Part shown: positions 31,998 to 42,272 of the stretch, piece after piece
How the letters are laid out: every line of letters starts with the position of its first letter
How positions within the stretch are numbered: the stretch's first letter is position 1
Assembly: GCA_963575745.1 (NCBI GenBank)
Contig: CAUYUJ010014607.1
Location: 326,406 to 390,405, forward strand
Direction: 5' to 3'
Length of the DNA stretch: 64,000 nucleotides
Source: Prorocentrum cordatum
Lineage: Eukaryota; Sar; Dinophyceae; Prorocentrales; Prorocentraceae
Translations under genes and position numbers: made by a program
The notes under the pieces: generated by a model
Seen by the model: only the letters and a program-made list of their open reading frames with translations
Databases searched by the model: none
What the model was told of the DNA's origin: nothing

Positions 31998-32362
31998 GAC
32001 TTTGTCCCGATCTTCGCGTCGTTTTACTATCCCCCCCCCTCGGTCTGGCCCGACTCCTGTGACGGGCCGGCGGAGGCGCCGCCGAGGCCACGGTGAGCCG
32101 CCGCTCGCCGCGGGCGGCGCGCGGCCCGCCGTCGCCTCGGGGGGGGGGGGGCGGCGGAGTGGCCGGGCGCCGAGGCCGCCAGCGGGCGAGCGGGGGAGCA
32201 CGGGGAGGAGGGAGAGAGGGAGGAGGGAGGAGGGAGGAGGAGGAGGGAGGAAGGCGGACGTTTTGGGACGTTTTGGCAAGCAACATCGTGCAACGAGAGC
32301 GGGCAGGGCGAGAGAGGGAGAGAGCAGCAAGCAGGAGCGCATGTGCCTAAGGCACTCCCTCC
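31998..32362. other. 3' flank of LINE A, GC- and GGA-rich
   Basis: This contains a GGGAGGAGGGAGGAGG stretch (32205-32250). It lies just downstream of the LINE A stop codon. I cannot place the element's exact 3' end; no poly-A tail (poly-T on the plus strand) is seen. Confidence 0.4.
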
Positions 32363-33715
32363 TTAATCAGAATCGTTGCTGGGGTCAACAGAGAGAGGGA
32401 CGAGAGGGGCCACGTCCTCACCAACAGCCAAAGCCTCTCCGATGCCCTGAAGCACAGCCAATTCCGACGGGATGGGATCTCGCGCTCGAGCTCGCTGATC
32501 GGCCGCGGCAGAAAACCGAGCGTGGCGAAGCAGGACACTCGCCTTGGACGGGCCTGCGTAACTCGGGTACAAACGTCTACGAATTCGGGCCAGATGTTCG
32601 ATGCCCTTGCGTGAAGGCTCTTTACAATCGAGCACCAGCTGGCGCCCGTCCGAAGTAGCCGTTCGGCCACAACTCTGGCAAAAATACAAACTATGCAAAT
32701 CCCAAAACGCAAGCTTGTGGGACGGATGCAAGACCGCACCAGAAAACGTGACGGGTCCAGGGACCTCCACGACAACGTCGGAGGGGGAGGAATCCACCCC
32801 CACAGCAGGGATGCAAGGCGCCTTGGAGACCTCTAAGAGGTCCTTCTTATCACACCGCACCTCGCAACTCCTGCAACGAAACGCGCTGCCGAAAGTCACA
32901 AATTTATGAGGGGAGACGCGAAGCGCCCGATCCAACTTCGACCCCTGCCTCGCTCTCTCCAAGGGCGCAACAGTAGGACGGGCCTTCCTGGGGTCGGCCA
33001 CGGCCGAGTCGATCAGGGCGCGCCGCGCGCGTCTTCTAATTAGGGCGGTCTGAGCATCCCACAAATCAGTTCGAGGGTCCGAACGGGCCGAAAGGTGCCA
33101 GGAACGCTCCGCAGCCTCTGAGGCCGCGCGGTCCGCAAGTTGGTTTCCAGACCTGAGGAAAACCTGGTGGGCCGTCAGGCCCTCCGATTCAGTGTCCAAG
33201 TGAGAAGCCGCCCACTCCAAGGTGACTAAACCATCACCTCGCGAAGCGAGAGCCGCCTTAATACGGAGCCACAAATCCCAGTTCCTCCCGCCCACCACAC
33301 TGACCCGACCCCGCTCCCAACCAGCAATCAAGGGAAAGTGGTCCGTGACATAATGAACGGGGCCAGTGGTGCCCTCAAGGCACAAGGCGAAAGCCAGCAA
33401 CTCTGAGCGGGGGACCGTTTGGGCTCTTCCCACTAAGATTCCAGAAACACCCCCGACCACTTCCCACGTCGACGCCCCTGGGATTCCCCTGACCGAAACA
33501 GCAGCCGCGCCACAACGGCGGCGACGAGGGTCGGAGATAAAACGCCCTCCCGAACCGTCCCCAAAAACGACCAGGGGGTCAGAGCGAACAGAGGACAAAT
33601 CGATCAGGGACGTCGAACCGAGAGGTTTCAAACCCTCCGCTTCGGGCGGGCGCGCAAACTCAGGGTGAGCATGGACGGTCGGGGGAACACCTCTAAGCCA
33701 CAAGGCAGGATTCAT
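32363..33715 (-). CDS. LINE A RNase H domain with C-terminal zinc ribbons
   Basis: An open frame of 450 codons from the ATG at 33715, open some codons further upstream, so it is probably the tail of a polyprotein. A type-I RNase H is clear: GDGSGG (first Asp), VPRSELLAF (Glu), VTDHFPL (Asp) and GNQLADRAAS (last Asp) supply the D-E-D-D set that degrades the RNA strand of RNA:DNA hybrids during retrotransposition. After it come two Cys pairs, CRSCEVRC and CQSCGR, likely zinc-binding. A domain order of RT followed by RNase H suits non-LTR elements that encode their own RNase H. The frame is intact while the upstream RT is broken. Confidence 0.85.
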   Translation of the reverse strand: MNPALWLRGVPPTVHAHPEFARPPEAEGLKPLGSTSLIDLSSVRSDPLVVFGDGSGGRFISDPRRRRCGAAAVSVRGIPGASTWEVVGGVSGILVGRAQTVPRSELLAFALCLEGTTGPVHYVTDHFPLIAGWERGRVSVVGGRNWDLWLRIKAALASRGDGLVTLEWAASHLDTESEGLTAHQVFLRSGNQLADRAASEAAERSWHLSARSDPRTDLWDAQTALIRRRARRALIDSAVADPRKARPTVAPLERARQGSKLDRALRVSPHKFVTFGSAFRCRSCEVRCDKKDLLEVSKAPCIPAVGVDSSPSDVVVEVPGPVTFSGAVLHPSHKLAFWDLHSLYFCQSCGRTATSDGRQLVLDCKEPSRKGIEHLARIRRRLYPSYAGPSKASVLLRHARFSAAADQRARARDPIPSELAVLQGIGEALAVGEDVAPLVPLSVDPSNDSD

Positions 33716-33824
33716 ATCACAATTAACGAGTGCTTGAGACACTAGGGGAGCGGACAAGGAACTCCCAGACGCGGTGCCTCAGAGTCTCAGGCGCCTTCAG
33801 ACACCTGGGGCACAACTGCTGCTC

Positions 33825-34397
33825 CTACGTGCCCGTCGGGAACTGGCGCACGCGCGGCCACTGCGCTCGAGGAGCCACGCAAAGTGTCTGGCCAGCCTGG
33901 TCGCAGCCCCCATTCCGCGAGAACTTGACAAACTCTCGGCGAGCCCAATAGAGATCAGCACCTCCAGCGAGATCTTCAGCTCCCTCGCGCTCAGAAGCTC
34001 GAGACCAAAGCTGAGCGTGAAAAGCAAGCATAACTTCTTCAAGCACGCCGCCAACATCCATCTCAACGCCAGAAAATCCATCCAGAGACGATGCGGGGCT
34101 CTTCCACTCAGCAAGTCCACCCTGCTCTGGGCGCCACCAGGAAGTAGCTGAGGAGGGCTTCCAGCCCGCATCAAGCAACGTGGCAATCACTGCAGACACT
34201 GGACCCTTGACCAATCGCCATCGCCCTGACTGCCCAGCAATCTCCAGGCGACGAAGAACTTCAGGCCAGCATGTTTCCACTCTCTGGTGAAATTCAGGGC
34301 GAAGGCGCCAGACCGTAAGATACTCGGCCAGAAGCTGGCGTCTCAGCTCCAAGGCGGGGTCTTTCTGACCATGCAATATGGCTAATGTGCTGGTCAA
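33825..34397 (-). pseudogene. LINE A linker between RT and RNase H
   Basis: An open frame of about 190 codons. It contains RWRLVKGPVSAVIATL, which matches RWRQVCGPASAVLATL at the equivalent place in LINE C; this supports common descent. Its function is unknown, and it may be the RT thumb/connection region. Confidence 0.6.
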
Positions 34398-35700
34398 TCA
34401 CCTGCCCTTCAACGGGCCCGCCCCTGCCGCGGCCGCCGGAAGTCGAAGGCGAAGGAGCTGGTAGGGTGCAAGGCCATGAACTTGATGTCCATATGCGGCC
34501 TGCGGCAACGCTCCAGTCTTCCACATGCCCTGCGAGACCCTGCGGAGCCGCACATGACGCCGAAAACGCTGCAGACGAGCGGCGCGGCGAGCAGCGTTAG
34601 CAGCGCGTTGGAAAAACTTGCGAACCGTCCTCCGTCCACCGCCAGTAGCATCAACACCAAGGTCTACCGCCTCCAGACAATACTGAACTGGAATCGACTT
34701 ACGACGGGGCTTATTGGCCAACTTCTTGCCCAAGCTGACCACGTTAGAAATGAGCACCGCCTTAGAAGAAACCACCAACCGCATAGTGTCCAAACCCTGC
34801 TTGAACTTAGTAGCAGACGTGACCATGCGAGTATGTACCTTATTCTGCGGTCCCTCTGAACGCAACACAGTATCGTCGCTGAGTGTCCAAAAGGTAATGA
34901 AATCCGCTCTGGACTGAGCACGCTGCAGCAGCGGGTGCAGGAAGAGCTTGGATGACCGCACCCCACGAGAGTGAACCTGCCACCAACGACCGAGTCGGAA
35001 GGATGGCGTCGGACGCCCCCTTCTGGCCACGAAGAAAGCGAGGACCCGCACATAACTGCACCTCCAGGCATACCACTATGGGCGGGTAGCCCAATTGCTG
35101 CGCAACGCAGCCCAAAAGGACCTAGGACGGCGAGTCGTACAACCTCTCGAAGTCCAGCAGCAACGTAGCCACCGTGATGCCCAGCACCGCCGCCGTCTCG
35201 TCAAGGAGAGCCCTCGGGAGAGCGGCGCGTAAGGCGCTGCTGCCTGCAATAGCAGCGTCCCAGTGCGCCTCCAGACTTTCAGTCCACTCTGAGGTGGCAC
35301 CATAGCGCAGGCGGCTCCAGATCTTAGCGGGCTCAGCTAAGAGCCCAATGACCCTTTCCACTCCCTTGGGTTTGGGAAGGAGGGCGCAAATTGTGCTAAG
35401 CAACTGCGCTGGCCAGACTCCTTCCTGCTCAACTTGGCCCAGCAACTCCAAGAATTCCACCCGACCTTGGGGGGGGGGGGGGCCTTTGAAGATGACGAGG
35501 AGCAAGAGCATCGACACCTGAGGCCTTGGCAGGAAGCTCGGCCACCACACGCTCCAAAGACGCCAACTCCAAGGGAGGCAAGGGGTCTTGCAGAGCCTCG
35601 CGATGCAACTGCTGAGGCATATGGGTGATGGCCTCAGCGTCGTCAACAGCGTCAGTCCACAAGGATCGCCAGGCCTCCCGCTTGTCGCCCATGAACTCCG
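34398..35700 (-). pseudogene. LINE A reverse transcriptase, frameshifted
   Basis: RT segments are spread over at least three frames. The N-terminal part has KASGVDALAPRHLQ. A G-run of about 14 near 35466-35480 breaks the frame. The next frame holds RVIGLLAEPAKIWSRL and the block-A motif LLLDFERLYDS with the first catalytic Asp. After another shift come AGSLSWGAVIQALPAP (block B region) and LSDDTVL, the degenerate equivalent of the usual YVDD. The position between EEP and RNase H confirms the identity. Activity is not expected from this copy. Confidence 0.75.
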
Positions 35701-36629
35701 ACAATTCCGAGATAACCTGCCCACGACGAAAACTCTCATGCACCACGGGCTGAGGGCCACGAGCCATCGCATGAAGACGTCCAGGATGTTGACGCCACTG
35801 CTCCAGGGCCCACTTGGTGAACTGGTGCTTGCCCGATGTGAGAGAGCGAGCCTGCGCGCGATGAGCAAGCCTTTCCGTCAAATGTGACCAGTCGTCGAGT
35901 TCGTCATGATTGGCCGAGGGTATAGTGGCCGACCAACAAGGCCAGCGATCACGTTCCCCCTGACCAGATGTGCCAAAATGCTCAGCAGTGTCTGATGATT
36001 GAAAATGAGCAACATGCCGCTGAAGCTGCTGAAAGCAATCGGACAACTGCTCGGGGTCACGCCCATGCTTGGCCAACGACACCGTCCGTAATACCAGCGT
36101 GTGCGCTATGCCCCACTGCTCGCCCACTGGGTCAGAGAGATGAGCGCGGCCTGGAGCAGCCTGCGACAACTGCCACTTTAGCAGGGGACCTGCTCCACGC
36201 AGAGGTTCGAAGTCCTCCTGCTGATGTTGGACACTGAAGGCCATCTCCATCTTGGTGATCCAGGTGTTGTACCTGCTGGTGAGCTGCGACGAGCCCGATG
36301 CATTAATGTCCCCAAGGAAGTGCTGCTTCAGCGTGCGTCGGCTGATCTCCCCGAGATGTGGAACAGCAATAGTGCCTGAGGGCCAAACCTCTTCGGGAAG
36401 ATAGAACGAGACTGAGTTAGCCTCTGCTGTCGTGGCCGTAGCCGGTTTGTGGAGCAGGTCAAATTCAGCTTGAAGATCTTCTGGGAGCTTCGCCCGACGT
36501 TGCGCAAGCGCTTCCTGCTTCTTAATCGAGGCTGCACTGCTTGGGCCCGCTTGCTTTTTGGGACGGCTGACTTTCGGGAAGGCTGGTGCCGCGACGAGGC
36601 GCTGATGCCACCACCTCTGTCTGGACCCA

Positions 36630-37330
36630 AGGATGTCGACCTGCAAGGCAATGTGCGTCTTCCACGGAACTGCCGCAAAACCTCGCATGCGAAAGCGACA
36701 TGTGGTGCCTCGCTTGACCAAGCCATAGTCGATCAATGTACCTTGAGCCGCCTTGTCGCAGGTTACCTTCACGTCAGGATACGAAATCTCGCCCTGCAAC
36801 TTCGAAGGCCATCCTGAACGCAGAAATGCTGTAGGTTCCAGGTTCCAGCCGCCAACAACAATCCAGGGGTCGGCTAGCGCCGACAGAAAAGCCCACAAGC
36901 TGATCAAAATAGACTGGTTGTGGCCTGATGTAGCTAGTCCAGGCCAGAGATAATGGCCACGATGACGACATTGCCGCTGCTGAGGTGCAGGACCATGGAT
37001 GCAAACCCTCGGAATGGATCAGCCTTGCCATGCCTGACTGCAGCCTGGCGAATACTTTGAAAGCTGGTGGAGGCCAGGTGCTTGCGGCTAGCAATAAGCT
37101 CGCCGCCTGAGGAACCTCCTTTGCCTGTCGCCGTACTGTTCGTGTAAGCAGTCATCCACCCGTCAGCATCAAAAGTCTGGTCGACGCCGTCGGCAAACCT
37201 GGACTGGAACACGTGCATCTCCGCGAAGCACAACATGGCGAACGAGGTGGTGCTAAGAAACTTGCGAGCCTGTGGCGCCCATTTTGAAATATTACCAGAC
37301 AGAAGAGAAAAATGAACCATCATCTGCAGC
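36630..37330 (-). pseudogene. LINE A EEP (APE-type) endonuclease domain, degenerate
   Basis: Non-LTR elements use this domain to nick target DNA. The segment SGNISKWAPQARKFL..LCFAEMHV corresponds to the N-terminal Asn and the Glu of the family. After a frame change near 36920, IVVGGWNLEP occupies the place of the usual GDxN, so the catalytic Asp is replaced by Gly. LIDYGLVKR and WKTHIALQVD carry the late Asp-Tyr and the catalytic His. Two frames and one lost residue indicate a decayed domain. Confidence 0.72.
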
Positions 37331-38790
37331 AAGAGGGGCCACCAGATCAGGCCGCCCAGAAAGCTCTCGCAGTACTGGGAGCTGCGTGGCTGGGGCCGCA
37401 TCCTCCAATAACTTAGAGCCCTCAGCAGCTGCGGGCACGTTCCCGAGACGTTCCCCTCCATTAGCCCATGGGGGCCGATCTGAAGCAGACGGGCGGAGGG
37501 GGTCTGCAGGGCGGCCAGGGGCGTCAGGAGCAGCAGGCTGCTGCCCCTCGGCACCCTCAGTACATGCGGGCACGGCGTCGGTGGAATCTGCCGCTTCCAC
37601 ATCCAACATGTGATCCAGGTCATCGAAGGGGTCGCGGTTTGCGTCGTCCCAGCCAGACGCAAGACCCACAACCTCAGGCACCGATGCCATCTGAGTCGAG
37701 GACGGAGCAAACGAAGCACCCGTGGAAATCCCCCACGTGCTGGAAGAGCATCCTGCTAACGCCTCCTGAGACCCACTCGTGGCCATCGAAACACAGGTGG
37801 TAATCCTCGCAAAACTGGCCGAACCCGAACTGGGCGCGGAAGCTGAGGCAGAACTGCCAGTAGCCGTAGTTTCTGTGGGCGAGGGGCTGCGACGATCAGG
37901 GGCTGAACCCCTGCGCCCCTCGCCCAAAGACGAAGAAGGCCACGAACTTGCCGAAGAGCTCGCGCAGCCAGTCGCCCGACCGAGGGCAGGGGCGCAGGCC
38001 GCCTGACTGTCTCGGTCGGGCGGCGCTGCAAGGTGGGGGCGCCCGCAAGAGGGAAGTACCACCTGGAAGCCACCCTGCGCGCGCCGCTGCGGCGCCCGTG
38101 TGTCGAGGGTCTCCTGAGCTTCCATGAACGCAATCGCTTGCCGCTGCAGCTCCTCCCGGCACGAATCGTAATCTTCGGACTCCAAGTTCCGCAGCATCTG
38201 CAAATAGCGAGCTCGCTGGCTGCGCCGAGCGCGCCAAGCGCGCTCACAGATACGCCTGGCCATATCAAGAGCTGCAATGGCAGGGCCCCCATGGCCTGCT
38301 GCAGCAGCTGCTTCTGCAACAAGCGGACTGAGCAAAGGATGAGACAACCACGTCGAGATGAAGGGCATGCAATGCCCTTTCCAGTGGGCCTCGTCCGAAG
38401 CCTCGTTAGCTGAGCTAACGTCAGGGATCCATCTGGCAGCGAAGGAGCGGAGGCTCCGCTCAAGCACTTCACGATGGTGAACCGCAGCTCGGCGTCGGGG
38501 ATCCTGATCCTTAAGCTGAAGAATGCCCGACAAGGGCTGAGAGACGGGGAGGAAGTGAGCCTCCTCCGCCTCAGTCAGGAAAATGTCGCCAGACTGCGGC
38601 GCAGGGCACCCATCGTACAGCGTGACCTTGTAGAGGCTGGCTTGGTACGACTGCGGATCGAAGGCGAGCTCCTCCGCAGCGCCCATGAAGATGTCACCGT
38701 AGAAGGTCGACGGCAAGCCAGGGTAGGTAGGCCTGCTAAAGTCCCTGCTGCGCTGCTCGGGTAGCGTCAAAGGACTCCTTGGCGGTGCGC
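37292..38790 (-). CDS. LINE A second frame, unknown function
   Basis: About 500 codons that follow ORF1 in a different frame and overlap its end by about 50 bases. Upstream of 38790 the same frame is only a shadow of ORF1. It contains STFYGDIFMGAAEELAFD, an Arg/Glu-rich helical stretch (RRICERAWRARRSQRARYLQ, LNLESEDYDSCREELQRQ-like) and a Ser/Pro/Ala-rich tail leading into the EEP region. No domain is recognised. It could be the C-terminal part of ORF1 reached by frameshift, or the start of the pol frame after a mutation. Confidence 0.5.
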
Positions 38791-39953
38791 CTGGCAGCAG
38801 CTCGAACTTCTTCAGGCCCGTCAGCGGCACCGGTTGAAGGAGCGCCGCCGCCGTCGCCCTCAGAGCCTGCGGCGCCTGTCCCACCAGGCTGAGCAGAAGC
38901 ACTAGCGCCAGCGCCATCACCTGCGCTATCGCCACGCCTGCGCTTCGCTTGCATCCGCAAGGACACCTGCTTGGCCTCCGCTCGAATGCCGAGCGCCTTG
39001 GAGATCTCGGCCTTGATGCCAGCCGCAAGGTTGGTCTTGACTCGCTCCCTCTCGCGAAGGTCCGCAGGGTCGAGGTCGAGGCCTTCCGCGCTGAACATCG
39101 GGCCGTCGACGATGGTGAGCCCTTCGACCTCGCTGTCTTCGCCAAGGAGCGTGGACAAGTTGAGCGACGATGCACCTGCAGCAGCGGGTGGCGCCGCCGC
39201 TGGCTGAGGAAGCTGCTTCGCGCAGGCCTCCTCCCACGAGCGCTTGGCCTCGACCGCAGCCGTGACCGCAAGGTCTTCAGCATCACGCGCCTCTTGCAGC
39301 CACGCCTCACCCTCCAAGACCTTGAGAGAGCAGCGCTCGAGCCAGGACTTGGCCCGACGGCACGCCACCCCCTTGGCTGAGACGTCCTCCTCAAGGAGCG
39401 GCTGCCGCGGTGCAGCAGGAGGCGGGGCTTCCTTCTTGGCGAGGAGCGCCTCCACAACTGCCAGCTCCTCGGTGCCGTCGTCGCCAAGCTTGGCCCGCAG
39501 GGCCGCCATCGGATCGGCTGGCTCGAGCGGAACTGCTGCGCCGCCATACGGGTACCACCCCTGGTGGTATACCCACGGACGCCTGTCGACATGGCCCGCG
39601 GAGGCGGCGGCCTTAGCCTTGGCCTTCCCCCGCGGCGGCGGAGGAGCGCCTTTCTTGCCACGCCCCTTGCCTGAGCCCGTGGCGGCTGCCGCTGCCGCCT
39701 GCGACGGCGTCGGGTCGGCGAAGGGAGACCCAGCTGGCTGAACGTGGAACGGCGAGTTCGAGATCTGAGGCGGACCAAAAGCCCACTGCCCAAGCGGGCG
39801 CTTCGAACCATCAGGCTGCGCCACCAGAGCCCCCGTGCACTGGAAGCACCAGTGGTTGTTCTTTAAGTTCCAGCGGTACCTGCAGTGCGGGCACGGATCT
39901 TGGTACTGCTGTCGAGGCTTCCCACCACCGCTGTGCCAGCCATCATGGGCCAT
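38736..39953 (-). CDS. LINE A ORF1: zinc-finger, probable RNA-binding protein
   Basis: From the ATG at 39953 the protein has 405 residues; the frame is open a little further upstream without another ATG. Near the N-terminus, C21-x2-C24-x11-C36-x2-C39 forms a zinc-ribbon or RanBP2-like finger (CPHCRYRWNLKNNHWCFQC). Lys/Ala/Pro-rich linkers follow (GKGRGKKGAPPPPRGKAKAK), then a helical, charged region (KSWLERCSLKVLEGEAWLQE). First ORFs of LINEs usually bind element RNA, which this composition suits; the role is inferred. The leader and this ATG are separated by 161 bases that include an earlier ATG directly abutting the leader (83 codons, 40114-39863). Confidence 0.65.
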   Translation of the reverse strand: MAHDGWHSGGGKPRQQYQDPCPHCRYRWNLKNNHWCFQCTGALVAQPDGSKRPLGQWAFGPPQISNSPFHVQPAGSPFADPTPSQAAAAAATGSGKGRGKKGAPPPPRGKAKAKAAASAGHVDRRPWVYHQGWYPYGGAAVPLEPADPMAALRAKLGDDGTEELAVVEALLAKKEAPPPAAPRQPLLEEDVSAKGVACRRAKSWLERCSLKVLEGEAWLQEARDAEDLAVTAAVEAKRSWEEACAKQLPQPAAAPPAAAGASSLNLSTLLGEDSEVEGLTIVDGPMFSAEGLDLDPADLRERERVKTNLAAGIKAEISKALGIRAEAKQVSLRMQAKRRRGDSAGDGAGASASAQPGGTGAAGSEGDGGGAPSTGAADGPEEVRAAARRTAKESFDATRAAQQGL

Positions 39954-40114
39954 GAATGAACGTGAGTGGAGGCTAGCGAACCCCTCGACCGAGGGACCTC
40001 CGTGAGAATTGATGAGACTGGTGCAGGTGCCCAACTCCTGCAGTATAGGCGAAGAAACTCGAGGTCTAGCCGCGGACTAGCGGTATCCGTTCTGGCCCCA
40101 AGGGAACCAGGCAT

Positions 40115-40136
40115 CTTGAGCCAAAATGGCTACGGA
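40115..40136 (-). other. Perfect dinoflagellate spliced leader (22/22) at the 5' end of LINE A
   Basis: The minus strand reads the complete 22-nt DinoSL without a mismatch, ending CCATTTTGGCTCAAG, then directly ATGCC. It marks the exact 5' terminus of LINE A: upstream there is only simple repeat. Free SL-RNA genes would continue past the leader into an intron with a GT-type donor; here the element's own sequence follows instead. Confidence 0.95.
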
Positions 40137-40290
40137 AGAGGAGGAGGGAGGAGGGAGGAGGGAGGAGGGAGGGAGGAGGAGGGAGGAGGGAGGAGGGAGG
40201 GAGGAGGGAGGAGGGAGGAGGGAGGGAGGGAGGATGGAGGAGGAACGAGGGAGGAGCAGGGGAGGAAGGAGAGGAGGCGCACGGGCGCGC
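40137..40290. repeat. (GGA/GGGA)n block flanking LINE A
   Basis: Plus-strand GGAGGAGGGAGGAGGG units. On the minus strand this is a polypyrimidine tract ending immediately before the LINE A spliced leader. Confidence 0.9.
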
Positions 40291-40609
40291 AGGGCCCCGA
40301 GGGGGAAGAAGATTCACAGGACAGGACAGGGCTCGGCCTTGCGCGTATGTCGGGGGCTGCTATAGGTGCCCCTTGCCCAAGGTGCCCCTAGCTTTTCGCC
40401 CAATGTTTGAGCCCCTGGGGCCCTCTGGGCCTCGTGAGGGGTGCTCTGGAGACCTCGGGGGCCTTCCCGGAAATCGCGGGGGCACCCTGGGCCAGGGGGC
40501 ACTTTCTGGCAGCACCCGAGTAGGGGGCGTGGCATGAAGCTGAGCAGGCTGCGCCGAGACGCTCGTGTACAGCTCCTACCTCACACAATCGCCAATCTGC
40601 CATACGTGG
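40291..40609. other. Unassigned GC-rich sequence
   Basis: No gene is recognised. It includes GGCCCTCTGGGCCTCGTGAG-like words related to the 11-bp-periodic family. Confidence 0.35.
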
Positions 40610-40805
40610 TACAAGGTGCGTGGTGGCGCGCGCAGGACGAACGAGGGAGAAGAGCAAACCAGATCAGAACAGAGCAGCCCGATGAAGGCCTCCTCGCGAT
40701 GTGGCGGGGCGTTCACAGGCGGGGTGGGCTGTCAGACCCCGATCGGCGACGAGTGGGCGGTTGGGGGTCTCTGCTTTCCCCCTCTGAGCCTGCGCCCGCC
40801 CGCCC
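40610..40805 (+). repeat. Dispersed ~195-bp repeat family W, copy 1
   Basis: It runs from GGTGCGTGGTGGCGCGCGCA through AGCAGCCCGATGA and CCCCGATCGGCGACGAGTGG to the CCCGCCC tract. Copy 2 at 43792-43985 is nearly identical. Confidence 0.85.
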
Positions 40806-41018
40806 CCCCCCCCGAACCGCTCGACGGTGGAAACGGGAAGGCGCCTAGAGCAGCTTGGAACCCGGGGATCCAGAACCACACGCCTTCAACGAGCGATGGG
40901 TGCACCTGAACAGAAAGACCAGATCGCCCTGCAGGTCTCGCCCCCGCCCAGGCCAAGACCGGGGGGCCTTCGGGACAGCACCCGCGAGGCCACACTGCGT
41001 GGAATACCAAGTGTGATG

Positions 41019-41020
<2 letters not shown>

Positions 41021-41049
<29 letters not shown>

Positions 41050-41160
41050 GTCTCTTTTTATGTTTTCTCTCCTTGTTTGTCTCTTTTTTCTCTCTTTCCG
41101 TCTCTCTCTCTCTCTCTTTGTCTCTCTCTGTCCCTCTCTCTGTCCCTCTCTCTTTGGGCG
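41021..41160. repeat. (CT)n microsatellite
   Basis: TCTC units with TTTTT and GTCC interruptions over about 140 bases. Confidence 0.95.
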
Positions 41161-41342
41161 TGGGCCCCGCTCCGAAGTGGACGAGGAGGGGTGCCACTTC
41201 GTGGGCGGACGGGCAGACTGACCCCGGGTCAGCCAGAGCCGCCCAGACCGGACGCTGGGCGTCGACATCGGCACAAGATGACGCCCTTGCGGAGAAAGGC
41301 CGTAGATAATTCTACACTGTGGCAGAAGGAGAGGGGCATAGT

Positions 41343-41517
41343 CGGCGGTGGACAAACCTCCCTTTAGTAGACCTCCCCTCAGTGAAAGCGGCCTGGGACC
41401 GAAACCGACGGGCCTGGACCCGCAAAAACGGCGGCCGCGACGCCCTCTCGCGAACCGAAAACGGCCGATTCCTTAATCGACGTGTCGGGGTAGGAGGTCT
41501 ATCCACCCCAGACATAG
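41343..41517 (+). repeat. Dispersed ~175-bp repeat family V, copy 2
   Basis: Same sequence as 20222-20400 with few changes; GGCGGTGGACAAACCTCCCT at the left, GGTAGGAGGTCTATCCACCC at the right. Confidence 0.88.
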
Positions 41518-41879
41518 AAGGGGACTCCCAGAGCGACGCAGAGGACAACGGGAGAGCATCTGAGACCACGCGGGAGACAACGCGCGACAACTGGCGGCAA
41601 CGGGAGACAATGGCGCCCAACCGATTCCAGACCACGGCTGCCCCGCACTCGCCCTCCTAGAAACAGTGTACCAGACCCTTCCAGACGGGCTGTGTAGGGA
41701 CATGGTTGGGTTCGTCGCCACAAACGCTCCGCCAGCACTCCACCGAAGTACGCTGGGCACGCGAAGTTCGCTGGAAGCGGTAGCGTCGACGAAGGAAGAG
41801 GATGTCCAGGGACGCGATAGCGTCTCCGATAGCGTCTTCCTGGCCCTTCTCCTCAACAAGCTGTTCGGGGAAAGTCGTA

Positions 41880-42003
41880 CAGTCGGGACGTTGGCCTAAG
41901 GAACCCTAAATAAGGAACGAGGCCCCTTTTTCCTATCAGATAAATGTTCGATTTCCCATCGAAAACCTAAGAAAAACCTAAGGCAAGCTGTGAAGCAATC
42001 AAG
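41880..42003 (+). mobile_element. Mariner-like MITE, family M, copy 2 (3'-truncated)
   Basis: It starts CAGTCGGGACGTTGGCCTAA after a TA (41878-41879) and keeps the GATTTCCCATCGAAAACC centre. It loses the right terminal repeat after about 42003. Confidence 0.7.
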
Positions 42004-42095
42004 GCAGGAGGCCCTGGGTGCCCCCGGGGGCGGGGGCGCACACTGCGGCCGGCCACGCTCGCCAAGAGTACAGCGTTCCAGGGATGCTCTGGGCA

Positions 42096-42270
42096 CAGTC
42101 GGGGCGTTGACCTAAGGAACCCTAAATGGGAACGAGGCCCCTTTTTTCCATAAGTTAGGCTTCGACTTCCTATCGGAAACATAAGGAAAACCTGAGGCAA
42201 GCTATGAAACACTTAAGGAACGCGGAGCCCTTCCCCAACGAAAAGGGTTCCTTCTTCAGGGCCCCGACTG
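42096..42270 (+). mobile_element. Mariner-like MITE, family M, copy 3
   Basis: It runs from CAGTCGGGGCGTTGACCTAA to CAGGGCCCCGACTG, followed by TA (42271-42272). The left flank is CA, a probable mutation of TA. It is 25 bases longer than copy 1 and carries the GAGGCCCCTTTTTTCC segment shared with copy 2. Confidence 0.8.
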
Positions 42271-42272
42271 TA

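Larger units (their letters stand above)
32363..40136 (-). mobile_element. LINE A: non-LTR retrotransposon with a perfect DinoSL as its 5' end
   Basis: Minus-strand order: spliced leader (40136-40115), zinc-finger ORF1, a second frame, EEP endonuclease, reverse transcriptase, linker, RNase H. There are no long terminal repeats. Frames are broken at several points, notably at a G-run (about 35466-35480), so this copy is dead in the RT but not old: the leader is still identical to the functional one. A polypyrimidine tract (on the minus strand) abuts the leader. LINE C at 47-50.6 kb is a relative. Confidence 0.9.

Noticed and set aside
38790-39811. First half of the long Arg/Ser-rich minus-strand frame
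   Set aside because: It is a shadow of LINE A ORF1 in another frame; only the part after ORF1 looks like separate coding sequence.
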